Shown here in pieces: positions 44,185-57,089 of a stretch of DNA of 64,000 bases. Under the pieces are notes generated by a model. The model was not told the origin of the DNA. It was given only the letters and a program-made list of their open reading frames with translations, and did not search any database. The stretch comes from Branchiostoma floridae (taxonomy: Eukaryota > Chordata > Leptocardii > Amphioxiformes > Branchiostomatidae). Position 1 is the stretch's first letter, and each line of letters opens with the position of its first letter. The stretch lies in contig NC_049988.1 of the NCBI RefSeq assembly GCF_000003815.2, positions 19,781,335-19,845,334 of the forward strand. The letters run 5' to 3'. The position numbers and the translations under genes are program-made.

Positions 44185-45600
44185 AAGGGATTCACTTGGG
44201 GTCTAATAAATGTCACTTTCCTACCGTTGGGTAAGTGACTACTGGAGTGTTTCCAACCTACAAGGGGCTACATCGGTATCTGCTGCACACAGCCTGACAG
44301 GGAAGACACTAAAGCCTGTTCCACGTCAGTTTTTAACATGTCAAACAGAATTTCCACTGGGTGTGTAAAAGGCTTTGGCGCTTTGCTCTCCAGCCTGAAA
44401 CTCGCCAGGCTGCCCGGATCAATTTGCACACCGAGATTAGGAAGAGCGAGGCAGTCAGGAGAAGCGAGTCATTGAACTTGTCTTGGCGTGATTAATAGTA
44501 CGTCTTAAATTGAAACCAGCGTTTACTTGCTTCAAAGTCAGACTTCATACGTCCCCAAAGGACGCATCTACTCTATTGAAATGCAAACTCGCTTCTTTCT
44601 GGGTATGACCAATGAAATCACTCTAGGACTCTCATCGTGTGCAAGTTTGTAAATGGGGTAGATGGTTCTGATGGGTTATGATAACTGAACAGGTTGAATC
44701 AGAAAACCTCTTAAACGTTTTTACCGTGTTTAATTTCTCTCACATATCCATTAAAATTTGGGTACTTATTCGATTATTACTTAGCACACTAGTAGTGTTA
44801 AGCTTCTGGCAATATAAGGTCTTCAAACATGCACGGCCAACGAACTAACAAGCGTCCTTGTACTATATACATTCTTCTAGCTTAGGCGATCGCAAAATTG
44901 ACGAAGATTACTTAAAAGGCGATGACACCTTTCTCGTTTTTGTTTCAGTCATGCCGTTTCTTCCCTTGTTTCTCTGACCTGGTGACTATTCCATCATTAC
45001 TTAGTGCCCTAGTAATGTAAAGCTTCTGGTCATATTCGTTCTTAAAACATGAAAGGTCAATGTACTAACACAGCGTCCTTGGACCATATATTCTGTTCAC
45101 TAAAACTATTGCAAAATTGACGAAGTTTACTTAAAAGGCAATGACACCTTTCTTGGCTCTTTTCCGCTTCTTCCCGTGGCTATAAGCAGAGTGACGCTTT
45201 GCCAATTTCCGCAAGCGTGCAATCATTCATACTTATCGAAGTATATTCCCAGTAAGACAAACACAGGGGGTCCATCGACATTTCCTGCGTGATACTTTCC
45301 CTCACCATCCGTCATGCCAACACGGGATGTGGTTCCGCATTAGGCTAGAGCCTGTTACAGGCGGAGATTAGTTTACAACGTCAGCAGAATTTCCTACTTA
45401 GAAGATATGGCCGAGTTTCTGAGTAAGGCTTCGGTGAAATGACGCGCCCTAATGGCGAATAAAGTCAAGGTAGTTTGAGGAAAGCAGGCGAAATTGCAAC
45501 ATTAGCGTGCGGCGTGTGATGTGTGCTAAAAGGGTGCCGCAGGGCCAGGGTATTCTCTACTCAGCATATTGTGGACTCTTTGATCCTTTGCGATGGTCTT
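44185..45600. other. No recognisable gene; small duplicated phrases
   Basis: GTAAAGCTTCTGGTCATATT near 45016 echoes GTTAAGCTTCTGGCAATATA near 44796, and CAAAATTGACGAAG-TTACTT AAAAGGC-type text occurs at 44893 and 45112, so 44.75-44.93 and 44.98-45.15 kb are a diverged duplicate pair of about 220 bp. Otherwise unique. Confidence 0.5.
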
Positions 45601-45632
45601 TAAGTTAAAATCATTCCGTTCACATCACCATT

Positions 45633-45969
45633 TAGGGCTCGAAATACCACCTGCATATGCAGGTTAGTGCAGTTAAAATTGGAGCTGTGTAGGCAATTCT
45701 GGTGTCGACCTGCACCTAAGCTGTACTTGTCCATGTACCTGGTTATATACATAAATGTACTACGATGTAGGTGCATGTGGATTGCTATTACCTGCATCGA
45801 CTATTACCACCTATGAAGTATTAAAAATATAATAATGATTTCTGAACAATTTAAGTATGATCCATAATTCCCAATATAAACGTGGTGCAGGTAAAATTTG
45901 AATTGTGCAGGTAATTTTCAATGTTACCTGCACCAGTGCAGGTTTGAAGAAAAAGTATTTCAAGCCCTG
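45633..45969. mobile_element. hAT-like MITE with ACCTGCA subterminal repeats
   Basis: The left end TAGGGCTCGAAATACC and right end GTATTTCAAGCCCTG are inverted repeats of the hAT-style CAGGGNTYGAAAT type. Inside, ACCTGCA or its complement recurs at least eight times, clustered toward the ends (ACCTGCATATGCAGGT, TTACCTGCACCAGTGCAGGT). Flanking octamers are not clearly duplicated (TCACCATT versus CCATTGCT). It has no coding capacity. Confidence 0.65.
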
Positions 45970-48365
45970 CCATTGCTAAAGAGCTTTCGATGACTTATTG
46001 TTTGGGGCACTTTATCTGTGCCGCTGCATCTGTAGCTTGTCAGAGTCTGGCTTGAAGGAAAATAATCCAGCTACCGCGGCAGTCTCAAGGATTTGAAGGA
46101 GTCCCAAGACGTAACAATATCGAGCGTTTCATTATGCCTCCGGATCCAAATGGGATTCTTACGTCAGGGTACGTTAAGTCGTTTCACCTAAGGTAGCTAA
46201 CAACGCGAAGTAGGCCACGACTCGTGGGACTATATCACTGCGTAAGACCAAGCTGATTTAATGTCTTGGTTTTAGGATATTATCAAACAAAAGAAAAAGA
46301 AAAATCATAGAGCGGGTTGACAAAGAAACAAAAACAGATATTCTATGTTGAGCCCTTGTGCTTCCACTGTACTATACTCATAAACTATCAATACTGCGCA
46401 AGCAACTAGAAAGACAGTGACTTTAGATATCTTGAAATCGATATATGCCCAGAATGGTAGATGAGGCGATTTTTTTACTTAAACTCAAGATGAAATAAGA
46501 ATTCGAGAACCAAGAACTCTAGCTGGCGTAACCTGATCTTGAACTAGATTCTCCTCACCTGCAGCTCCTGAGGATACCGTGACATTCAGTATGATTACCA
46601 AAGGCGAGTATGTAACATTAGAACGTGTGATGCCTGAGAGAAATTAAGACTTTATCGACAAAATATCACACGTCTCTTAGAGACCGGGAAACAGCACTGG
46701 TCCGTGCATTCACCGAGGCTAAAACGTATTAGTCATGCAAACTCGGAACTGTAAAGTTTTTACGATGAAACAAGGGGCCGTTAAAGCCTCTATCGGAGAC
46801 AGACGCTCGCGATACGCAAGACGAATTGCAGATAAAACTGAGCAGGGGAACTACAATGTGTCGTTCGGATGTCATCAGTCTCAGTCAAAGGCAATGAAAC
46901 AGCTCGTTCGTCTGTCCATTTATACTTCTCGTTTAATCGACAATTGGATTGACTCAACAGAAAGGAACCCCTGAGTAACCCGGGTGAAGAAGGTGTCTCC
47001 GTGTAATTCTAACAAAGCGGGCATGAATTTCCCAGAAGGGATTAAAAACCCACATTTAGATGAAGTATGTTTCCATTGGCAGGAAGACAGCGGTACAGAG
47101 TACATCAGCTTGAGACTGATCTTCAGGCTGGCGCCTATGTCGACTGCTAGAGTTATCGCCCTATCTAAGTGCTGTAGGTTTGCATCTATATTTAATGTTT
47201 CAATTACCTTAATTCATGGGGTAGTGTCAAAACATTCTTCTAAAGCTGTTAGGTCCATTCTTTATACCCTTCTTCCACAAGGGTGGCGAACTCACTACGA
47301 CCTGACATTTAACAGAGCTTTTAAGAAATTTCGTAGATCAAAACCAAGATGTTTTACACGCGGGTGTTTCGTTGTCTTTGTAGCCATGGATTTACATTTT
47401 GCCCTACATTCAAATTATAAAGTCCACACAGATAAAATTTAGGTCTAGGCGAGGTCGTATAGAAATCCCAATCCAGTAGAATGGGGGCTTACTGTTACCA
47501 AGCAGTTACATTGATACTGGCCTTGCAAAACAACATCACTGTCAGCCTACTCTATATCTTTCTTTAATCTTGTGATTGTCTATTCTTGTGACCCTCTCCA
47601 GTTAGTAATGAATAGGTTAGTCAGTCGTAGTGTGATTTTATCTCGAGGAGAGACGCCACAACAAGAATCTGCTCAAACGTGATAAACTGTCAAATTATCA
47701 GATACGACCCACTGATCAATGTGTGTTCTAACGGATATCGATCCTACGCGTTTGCACGCCTTTGCTTATCGAACGTACTTTTTATCGTGCTTGGTAATCT
47801 TTCGCGAGTATATAAATCTGGCGACTTGCAGCTTGTAAAAGCTCAGACTACAAATTAACGAAGTCTGTTCAGGTTTCCGTCGCTCTCGGTCGGTTTCAAT
47901 AGAAGTGCAGACTCTCTGGCAACTTATAGAGTCCCTTGAAATAGAATATGCCAAATAGCAATAAAAGAGAGCATTACTTGCAGAACATCGTCCTTTATGT
48001 ATGCAGTTTCATCTACCATCGTACTTTAGCCATGTCAGATTAGTTTCTGAGTTCATGATATGGAGTCTTTTCCACAAGGGCGGCATACTTGTGCCCGTTT
48101 GCGATTGAATTATTCATGTTTGTCTCTTTCTTCCATCATGCCATCACAAGGACTGGCAAGGACAATATTCCAACAGTAAAGGAATCAAGACAGAGAGGAA
48201 CGCATTTGAAGGAATTGTTAGATAACATGAACGAGTGGACGAGAAAGAACTTTGTTGAAAACTCTCAGTCACTTACAAGAGACGAAAAAAGTGGAAACAG
48301 CTGGTACCATTATGTCGTGCAGTTCCTAACGTTATAAAAATAACGACCTGTTAGAACAAAGGGGT
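45970..48365. other. No supported gene
   Basis: It contains the second-longest open frame of the window (46984-47442 plus, 152 codons), but with no motif, no homology that I recognise and no splice context. Another at 48089-48337 is likewise anonymous. Confidence 0.3.
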
Positions 48366-48570
48366 TTAGGCTTAGGTCACATTTCCAAACCGGGACCGGC
48401 TGAGCAGCTTTCGGGAGCAAAAAGAATGATATAAAAGGCATCAAAATGCACAAAATAACAAAATAATTTCATGGGAACAATCTGTGTATTTTTCTGGGTA
48501 TACACTTTAATTTTTCGTTTTTTAAAGCATCCCGGCCGGGACTCGCTTTGGTAATGTGACCTAAGCCTTA
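48366..48570. mobile_element. PIF/Harbinger-like MITE, TTA target duplication
   Basis: TTA|GGCTTAGGTCACATTTCC on the left and GGTAATGTGACCTAAGCC|TTA on the right form inverted repeats of about 35 bp that continue with (A)CCGGGACCGGC. A 3-bp TTA duplication (48366-48368, 48568-48570) and GG-start termini fit PIF/Harbinger. The interior is AT-rich and non-coding. Confidence 0.75.
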
Positions 48571-49059
48571 CTCGGAGACCAAAGCACATTCAAGCTCATG
48601 TGTCTTCTGCAAGCGATGTATTTGCCTCAACTGTACGTGTTTTCCCACAGTTAGTTAGAAATCTAAAGTTATTCATACAGCAGGAGGCTGGTCCGCTGAT
48701 AGTGGTCTGTGTGTTCAACTAGCATAGTCTCCTTGCCAAATCCTTAGTTCTAAGACGGAAAGCAGCATGTGCCATTCAAAACCTTTGATATGATTCTGCT
48801 GGGGATTTAACTTACGACCTACCGAATGAAAGGCGAACACTGTACCATATCGGCCTTCCACTGATTTCCCCCACAAAAGTAGTGTTTTAAACCCCTCACC
48901 TCACACCAGACGGGTGTTCGTTAGCCTGATCTACAGCACGGTTTTTCCTAAAGCAGCCCAATAAAACGCCAATAAAACGCAGCACGTGAAACGCTGGTAA
49001 GTCAAAGCTCCTGAATCCCACGGCTGGATGCTGCCCCCTGTTTTTATGGCTTCCATCAC

Positions 49060-50930
49060 TCTGCGTCATTGGTGCCGAATGGGAAACTCGATAGTGTACA
49101 GGTGTCCGCCCGGTGGAACCATTGTATAATTCTGAGAAATGCAGCTAGACAAGGAAACAAGCTGAGCGTAAATGGCAAGTAAAACTTCCTGTTAAATGTT
49201 TCAGGTTGTTTGAATGAGCCGAAGTCAAGTGTTCTCTGATACCTGCTAGTTGAGTGACATTGCGGTAACGACAAAATCTTAAAAAAAGGTTGTGACGAAG
49301 TCTCTGTTGAATTGATAGTGTTCAGGTGCCCGCCAGGTGGAACCGTCTTCCATTTCTGAGAAATACAAATAGACATTAGGAAACCAGCTGACCGCAAATG
49401 GCAAGTAAAACTTCCCGTTTACTGTTTCAGGTTGTTCGACTGAGCAGAAGTCAAAGTCTTCTCTGATACCTGCCAGTTGAGTGAAGACGAAGTTTTTAAT
49501 TCATCCATGGTTTATTTTACACCTTTAATCGCCCGTGCAAATCGAAGCCCAGTCTTCTAACAAGTGAAGAACGAAAAAAGACGTTGTTTTCGGCCCGTGT
49601 CGAGACATGGTACAATAGATATAATCTTCCTCTTTCAGTAGAAGTCAAAGTTTGGCTTGGATTGCATTCACGGTAGTCCATGTTGCGATGACTCAATACA
49701 AGTCAGCTATTGTCCCCTAGTTATTCCGCATGCTTGAGACATATAAAAGAGAATAACTTCAACCCTCCAAACTTGACTCCAGCCATGCGTCCAGATGGTG
49801 CGTCGGCGCGTCTGAAAAATAAATCAGCTTCGTCACCAACTAGGCAACCTTGCCCTTCATACGTTGTGGGGGCGTCTTGCATGTCTTAGAAATACAACTA
49901 GACAAGGAAACCAGCTGATCGTAAATGACAAGTGATACTTCCCGTTTAATATTTCAGGTTGTTCAAATGAGCAGAAGTCAAGTCTTGTTTGATACCAGCC
50001 AGTTGAGTAAATACGAAGTTTTGAGTTCGCCCATGTTTTATGTTACACCTTGAATCGTCTGTGCAAATCTAAGCCATGCCTTTTAAAAAATGAAGAACGA
50101 CAAAATACGCTGTTTTGGGCAAATGTTGAAACATGGAATAACAGATATAACCTTCCTTTTTTAGTACAAGTCAAAGTTTGGCTTAGATTGTATTCCATGA
50201 ATGATTAAGTTGTGATGACTCAATAGTCAGCTATTGTCCCCTAGTTGTGCGGCATGCTTGAGACATAAAAGCCAATAACTTCAACTCTTGCTTTCGCCAT
50301 GCGTCCAGATGGCGCGGCGTGGCGGCGCGTCCGAAAAATGAATCAGCGTCTTCACTAACATTGCCCTTCATACGCTGTGGCAGCGTCTTGCATTTCTAAG
50401 AAATACAACTAAAGAAGGAAAGCAGCTGATCGACAACTGATACTTCCGTGTTAATGTATCTGATGTTTCAGGCTGTTTGAATTTAGCGAAGTAAAGGTGC
50501 TCTTGGAGACTTGGCAGTTAAGTGAAGACGAAGTCTTAAGTTCACCCTTGGCTCATAATACACCTTGAATCGTCCGTGCAAATTGAAGTCCTGTCTTTTA
50601 ACAAGTGACGAATGACAAAGAGACAGTGTTTTTGCCCATGTTGAGATATACAATGACTTACAGAAATTGCTAAACTTTCTTTCCAACACTGAATCCAACA
50701 CTGAATCAATACAGGGCCTTGTTCACAGAATGACCCTCTCTATCTCCAGCAGTGAGTTCCTCTTTCAGTATTGTCTCCTTTTTATGCGACCTGCTAGAGG
50801 CATAAGAGAGAATAACTTCAAACTTGACTCCAACATGCGTCCAGATGGCCCGGCGGCGCGTCTGAAAAATAAACCAGCTTCCTCTTCAACCTTGCCCTTC
50901 ATATACTCTGAGCGATTCTGCGGTTCCCAG
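49060..50930. repeat. Segmental tandem duplication, three and a half units of about 520-540 bp
   Basis: Units begin near 49110 (partial), 49335, 49880 and 50385. Each opens with ATTTCTGAGAAATACAACTA-like text, followed by ACTTCCCGTTTAATGTTTCA, GTTACACCTTGAATCGTCCG, CAGCTATTGTCCCCTAGTT and CATGCGTCCAGATGGCGCGG. The first unit is cut after about 190 bp. Lengths differ by indels. The short MRPDG frame in the units is not preserved well enough to call coding. Confidence 0.85.
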
Positions 50931-52946
50931 TGTTGAAATACAAGATTCTATCATCCCGACCCACAGGCTGGGGATGAATCACAGATAATTGCTCTGTCAG
51001 GCGTGAAAACAGTATCCGATGACGGATGCAGAGCCACTTTGAGAGAAAGTTTCTCGCATGTTGGAAACAGGATGTTGTCAATCACTTTACCTTCATGCCG
51101 AGTTGGGGATAAGGGAAGAGTGTTCGGAAACATTGAGATTAATAGAAATGGACATGCGCTATTCCCACATAGTAAAGAACTTTTTCATTGAGCCTAGCTA
51201 GATGCGATGCGCCTGTGTTGTACTTTGATACAACGAGGAGAAAGTTGATTAGCAGTGACTCGCCAGGAAAGAGGCGACAGAGCACCATCTACAGCTTCCT
51301 TTGCCTTTCTCTCTCCCCAGGTTTCCTTCGTTAATTCAGATTGGGTAAGACCATCACAGTGTAGTTTGTTTGACATTGAGTCCTCTACCTGATGAGCTTC
51401 AGGGATATCCCGTAGATCTATAACAATAATTCTCGAAAAAAAAATGAGCATTTCAGTTTCACACAGATTGTAATCAGCTTCATAAAAGACGTGCCTTTTT
51501 GCCTTCAAACATAACGATCTGCTGACCAGGTGACATGGCCATCTCTATACGTGATCTAATTAGAATCAGACGATGCGTACAATGCAGCTACTCGGGCAAT
51601 TGGAATTTTATTGATTAGAAACGTGATTCAATTAAGGTTGGAAGGTTGCTGGGATCCAATGAGCATTATGGAGTAAACTTTTGTTGCTGACATTTTCGTT
51701 TCTTGTTGTTTGGTCAGTTTTTGTGTATTACTAAGTAACTTTTATGCTTTCTTAGGGACAATCAATTTTACCGTGTGTTTCAAAATATGCTTACAAAGAC
51801 ATTTTGATGGATTTCTTTCAAATAGATATGCAAATATTCATTCATATTCAATAAACAATATCATATAAATCCATGCTTTATGAAAAAGGAGAAATTGCCA
51901 TAGGCTTGTAGTGAGGCTTTTCAAAAGTAAATCCAAGTGGTTAGGGAAGTTATGTACGGATATCATATATATCAACAATAGTACCAATAGTATGTATCTA
52001 CATTCATGTGTGCTGATAAAATAATGTACAATTGTTATCCACCGTAACTTATTTGATAATACACAGTACGATCTGACTTTACTCGAAAATGTCGTCTCAT
52101 TTGGGTGTTCCTGCCAATAACTCGTTAATACTGTCCATGCTTTGTGAAAAATATGAAATTGTCCTTTTACTAAATTAAAGGTTCTTCAAAAGTATAGCCA
52201 AGTGGTTTTGGATGTTGTATTTAGATATCATGCATAGCAACGTGTAGTGAGTATCCATATGTCCCATACCACATATGTATGTGTATGTGACAATTTCCAA
52301 TTGTTATTCACCGTAAATCGTCTACTGATGATGCCCAGTACAAACTGACTTTACCCAGTAGGTGTCGCCTCACCAGGGTTTTCCTGCCAATAACACGATA
52401 GACCACATCCATCACATACGTTAGACTTAATACTTGATAACACTAAACACGAGCAGCTTCAATATTTCTTCTTAAGTCTTCCTAAGATGCTGCTGAAAGA
52501 TTAAAATGTTGTCAGGCTTGATATTGACAAACATTCAATATTAACATCTACAGACTTATTCTAGCATGTCTCACTTACATGTAAATTACGACTAAGACTT
52601 TATCAGACGTTATTGATGTGTTTACCTCACATATTCCTTAGAGGTAATATTGAACAGGACCTATTTTGTCGGTTTGAATTAGAAACGCGTACAACGTGGC
52701 TGCATGGCTTATAAATCACCATACGTGCGAGGAATGGGTACGGGATTATCTGGCTTTCCCCGCTTCTCATTTCTTACTGATGAACACAGATGTTAAGTAC
52801 TGATAAACGAGTTTTCTTATCTCTGACTTCTCGGTACTTTATCTAAAGGCGAATCGGATGTTGAAGTTTGCCAACTGCATGCTAAGAGCTTCAAGTGATG
52901 AAGTATGTAATATTCATTTATGGTTGTGTTTGTAAGTTTGTGTTTA

Positions 52947-52950
<4 letters not shown>
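50931..52950. other. No recognisable gene; diverged duplicate pair at 51.8-52.4 kb
   Basis: TCCATGCTTTATGAAAAAGG with CAAAAGTAAATCCAAGTGGTT near 51870-51945 resembles TCCATGCTTTGTGAAAAATA with CAAAAGTATAGCCAAGTGGTT near 52135-52210, and both continue to CACCGTAA and CTGACTTTAC-type text. This implies an old tandem duplication of about 265 bp. Confidence 0.55.

Positions 52951-52952
<2 letters not shown>

Positions 52953-52997
<45 letters not shown>
52953..52997. repeat. (TG)n microsatellite
   Basis: About 22 uninterrupted TG dinucleotides with TG-rich shoulders. Frames through it are artefacts. Confidence 0.95.
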
Positions 52998-52999
<2 letters not shown>

Positions 53000-53706
53000 G
53001 TTTATTTGTGTGTATGTGTGTGCGTACGTGTATCCATTCCTGTCAGTAACTAACATATTGGGCGAGTGGAAGGTAAAAGTTGATTTCCCGAAAGCACACC
53101 GTTCATAACCCCCGTATCCTCCTATACTTGCTTCAGCGAACTGGGCAGATTCCTCCTCTATATAGGCGGACTCAAGCTGTCCCCTGGGTTGTTAATTTCA
53201 GGATATGGCATGAAATACACTTCCATTACACCCCGCGCTGTAAAACTGCAGTAACGGCGGCATAATGGGACCTGCAGGAACGTAAAATGCCCAAGCAATT
53301 GTCCGTGATACCATGGCTGCCTGCCCTGCGAGCGGAAGCTCAAAACCTCCAGCAGCAAAGCGGCGCCTTGAATTGGCCCCGATGCCGCGGAAAACCCACA
53401 GACAGGAGTACTTATTCTCCACTTCCATGTCATGCCGGTCAGGAGAAGTCCATTTGTGAAAGTGTCATGCATGTCTGACTGTGCAGAAGTCTGTGCCAAG
53501 AAAAATCCAATCTCACTTGAGAATGACGTAATCCTATTCTTCAGCAGATTCTGTTCGCCACAGTACTACTACTTGTGCAGGCGAAAACTGCCTGCGACAA
53601 ATTGTTGGAAATGTTCCAATAAGAGCATTATAAATCCCGCATGCACCTACGGAGAAGTTTTGCTAGATAAGATGCCATTTCCTGGCTTCTGGGATATTGG
53701 CGCCAC
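53000..53706. other. No supported gene
   Basis: Unique sequence. Overlapping open frames on both strands near 53158-53500 have no defined domain. Confidence 0.3.
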
Positions 53707-56700
53707 ATTTTGAGAGACTGCCGGTCACCGAACTCTTCAAGATAACCTTGTCTAAACCTGTGAAAAATATTGAAAGTGTTCCACTGAAAGGGATATCAGT
53801 TGAGAGGCTGCATCTAGTGGAGGGTGTCTGGAGATAAAATGAAATTCCCTTTTACTGGAATATCAGCAGCACATCTGGGGAGCTACTACCCAATTCATCA
53901 AAGTTGCGCATGTCCTTGTCAAACATGTTTACATTATCTCAAAGTGGTGTTAGCCTATTCTCTGGGTAGATCCGTTAGCCTATCCTTTGGGTAGATCCTA
54001 ATCTCCAAGCAGATCCTACGGTAGCATTAGATAGAGAAAGCTGGCAGAGGAGTGAAGCCGGCTTAGGACTGTGTTTCGCTACCGGGGACATGGCAAATGT
54101 ATACCTCTTGGCTGCACTCCGTGGACAGTTTGGTGCTATTTTATGCCATTGTAGGATCTGCTTGGATATGAAGATCCAGTTTACAACAGTCAAGGCAATG
54201 GCAGCGTGGGCATTCATTGGATTTTTTAAAGGCAGCACTCTAGTCCGCTGACCTACGGGCGGTGTTAGGAGATAAGCTGCAATTTCCTGTGCAGTTCGAA
54301 TACGGACAGAACATTTGGGAAGTTGTTATATATAAAAGGCTTACGAAGTAACGTTCTGGATCTTGGGCAAGTTGCGCTGCAACATCTACCGGAAGTGTCA
54401 GATGATTATACAGACAATTTCCCGTCTTTCCAGTACATTTCCAGTACGATTCCGGAGCGCCAATATGTCAAAATTCCACACGCCCGTGCCGAACACCCTT
54501 CTACGTACGTAGGGACATCCAGCAGCGAAACCTCTGGATGTACCCTGCTTTCACAACCGTCAACCGTAGTTCCTGTGGACGTGCGCCCAAACCAGCTGTC
54601 AGCCAATTAGAGAATAGACCTTTCAGTTTTCAAAAAGGGCCTCACATATATAAGGGTAAGCTTATTTATATTTATAAGCAGGGTGGTCAGGAACTGATGG
54701 TGACGGTTGAGCAAGCAGGGTACATCCAGATAGGTGGTTTCGCAGTTGGATATCTCTGGCTACGTGCGTCGGAGGATGGTGACAAACAACATCACATTAT
54801 CTCATGTTAAACTGGCACAAGCCTATTCTTCGCGCAGTTTCTGTTTGCCGAAGTCGCAGTAAGGATGACGGCATTAAAGCTGACGACTGCCATTAAGGTG
54901 TTAACAGATTAGACGCAATTTCCTGTGCTTTTAGAATACGGACAGCAAGTTAGGAAACCCATTACATGTAAAAGGCGTACTAAGCGACGTTGCACTTCAC
55001 AACGTGAATGTGCTCCAATGGGATAACTTGAGCTGTCGGTAGCCTTGGGGGGATCACATACCATTCCCAGTCTTTCCGGTATATCTACGGCACATTTGGG
55101 GAGCTGCGATACATCAACGTCGGACACGTCCACGCAAAACAACTTTATAGTTACGTTACAGGAAGTCGCAGCTACGGTGACCTCAGAGCTGACCGTCAAT
55201 GATTTTAGGAGATTTGGCGCACATTTGGAAGGCTGCTATGTATAAGAGGCTCGCTGTCTCAACGTTACACAGCCTGAACATATTCGAATGGGAGGGCAAT
55301 AGGTTGATGTGCCACGGAACTGCCTCTTGTCTGTCTACCATATAGTCGCAGTAATGTCGGCAGTATTATTGACCGCCATCTGATACAAGTTGAGCTTATA
55401 TCATACTTTACAGCATATTTGGGGACCTGTTTTCTTTAAAAGGCGCACTAAGGCAATGTTGTCCGAACATGTACCACAGGGAGGACAAAATGTTGAGCTG
55501 CCACATCTAAAGGCCGTGTCAGAGGATTAGACACCCGGCCAGTCTTTCCGGTATATGAACGGCACATTTTTTTTTTCTATTTTGCTTTTGGACAGACGAG
55601 GACAATGTGGCACTGCACTCAAGTTTTGTAACTTATATCAACAGTGCCACATACACATTTGGGTAACTGCGATACATCAACGTCGCACACGTCCGCGCCA
55701 AACAACTTTCCAGTTACGCTACAGGAAGTGGCGTATACCTATTCTTCAGGCAGACTCCGTTTACCATATATGGTCGCAGCTACGATGACCGTCATTGGTC
55801 TTAGGGGATTTGTCGCAATTTCCTGTGCTTTTAGAATACAGACAGCATTATTTAGAAGGCTGCTATGCATAAGAGGCATGCTAGCACAACGTTACCCAGT
55901 CTGAACATATTTCAATGGGAGGGCAATAGGTTGAGGTGCCACGGAACTGCCTGGGCCTGTTTACTATAGTTGCAGTAATGGTAACGGCCTGGACGCCATT
56001 AGATACAATTCTTGTTTTTATAATACTGACAGTACATTTGGGGAACCGCTTTTCTTAAAGGACATACCGGCGCATCGCGGCAGAGTCCCGAACATACATG
56101 TAAACCATTGAGAGCCTCCAAGGAACCTATTCCCTTTCCAAAAACTTCACATTGTCTGATATGAAAGTGGTGTCAGCAAATTCTCATGGTCTGTTAACTC
56201 TAGTCACGGAAAAGCTGACCGTGGGTAGATACAATTCCCCGTGCGTTTAGAATATAGACTGCACGTCTGGGAAGCCGCTATACCTGAAAGGCGTGTAAAC
56301 GCAACGTTGTGAAGCATGAACATGTACAATAGGTTGAGCTGCTACATCTACAGGCCATGTCATCAGAAAATCAGACATCCTCCCTTGTCTTACAGGCCTC
56401 ACATTTGGGAAGCTGCCACGCATGATGGGTGTGAAAGTGCGTGCCAAACGGGTTTCCATTTCCTCACTTTGAGTCAGCGTAATCATATTCTCCGTGTAGG
56501 CTCTGCCTGGCGAAATCCTGGCAACGGTTTCTGGATTTGTTCCAATGGCGGTGGAGCGGCGTAGCTTGAAACCGTAGGATGGTGCCAGAAGTACGCCATT
56601 GACTGATTCCTCGGATCGCGGGTTTTATGGCGGAACTTTAGGGTAGCTGCACTACATGCTGGGTGTAAAAGTGCGTGCCAAACAACTCTACATTAAATGT

Positions 56701-56720
56701 ATCATAAAAGCAGATCCTTG
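53707..56720. repeat. Large, strongly diverged tandem array, period roughly 250-330 bp
   Basis: Around ten blocks repeat the order CACATTTGGGGAGCTGC, then TATATAAAAGGC-like text, CAACGTT, GCTGCCACATCTACAGGCCG, GTCAGAGGATTAGA and CAATTTCCTGTGCTTTTAGA ATACGGACAG. Clear blocks lie near 54241, 54900, 55060, 55190, 55500, 55800, 56010, 56230 and 56390. Internal indels make the spacing irregular. A MITE (53999-54168) sits near the left edge. No frame is shared between blocks. Confidence 0.75.
53999..54168. mobile_element. Mutator-like MITE of the TAATCTCCAAGCAG family
   Basis: It starts TAATCTCCAAGCAGATCC and ends GTAGGATCTGCTTGGATA. Flanking nonamers GGTAGATCC and TGAAGATCC agree at 7 of 9. The left neighbour is itself a short tandem repeat (TAGCCTATYC...GGGTAGATCC twice), which makes the target duplication less certain than in the copies at 3186 and 6327. 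Confidence 0.65.
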
Positions 56721-56948
56721 TCACCTACAATCTATGTAATGATGGTGGTAAAATTGAGTTAATGGTGGGAGAAATGAATGGTAACTGGTGAATATTTGCC
56801 GTGGTACTTTTGGGCCAATTATAAACAGGCAATGGCAGGGTACGAGTAGCCATGTACAGACCAAAGAGAACGGTTGATCTAGACTAAGCAGTTAAACTTG
56901 CACTTCAACTTTCTCCCTGACTTATCAATTAAGGGTTTATGACCCGCT

Positions 56949-57089
56949 CCGAGGTGTATATGGTGTGATAACGCCTACTCCTTTGCCATAACCACAGAAT
57001 GAAACCACCGAGTGAGCGAAGCGAACGAGATGGTTTAATGAGGTGGTTATAGCAAAAGACCATGTGTTATCACACCATATACACCGAGG
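56949..57089. mobile_element. Long hairpin MITE, about 140 bp
   Basis: CCGAGGTGTATATGGTGTGA with TTTGCCATAACCAC is mirrored by GTGGTTATAGCAAAAG and TCACACCATATACACCGAGG. The loop holds AGTGAGCGAAGCGAACGAG. No target duplication was defined. Confidence 0.7.

Noticed and set aside
46984-47442. 152-codon plus-strand frame
   Set aside because: No domain, splice context or compositional signal; frames of this length are expected occasionally in 64 kb read in six frames.
52817-53108. Frames rich in His/Thr or Val/Cys
   Set aside because: They translate the (TG)n microsatellite.
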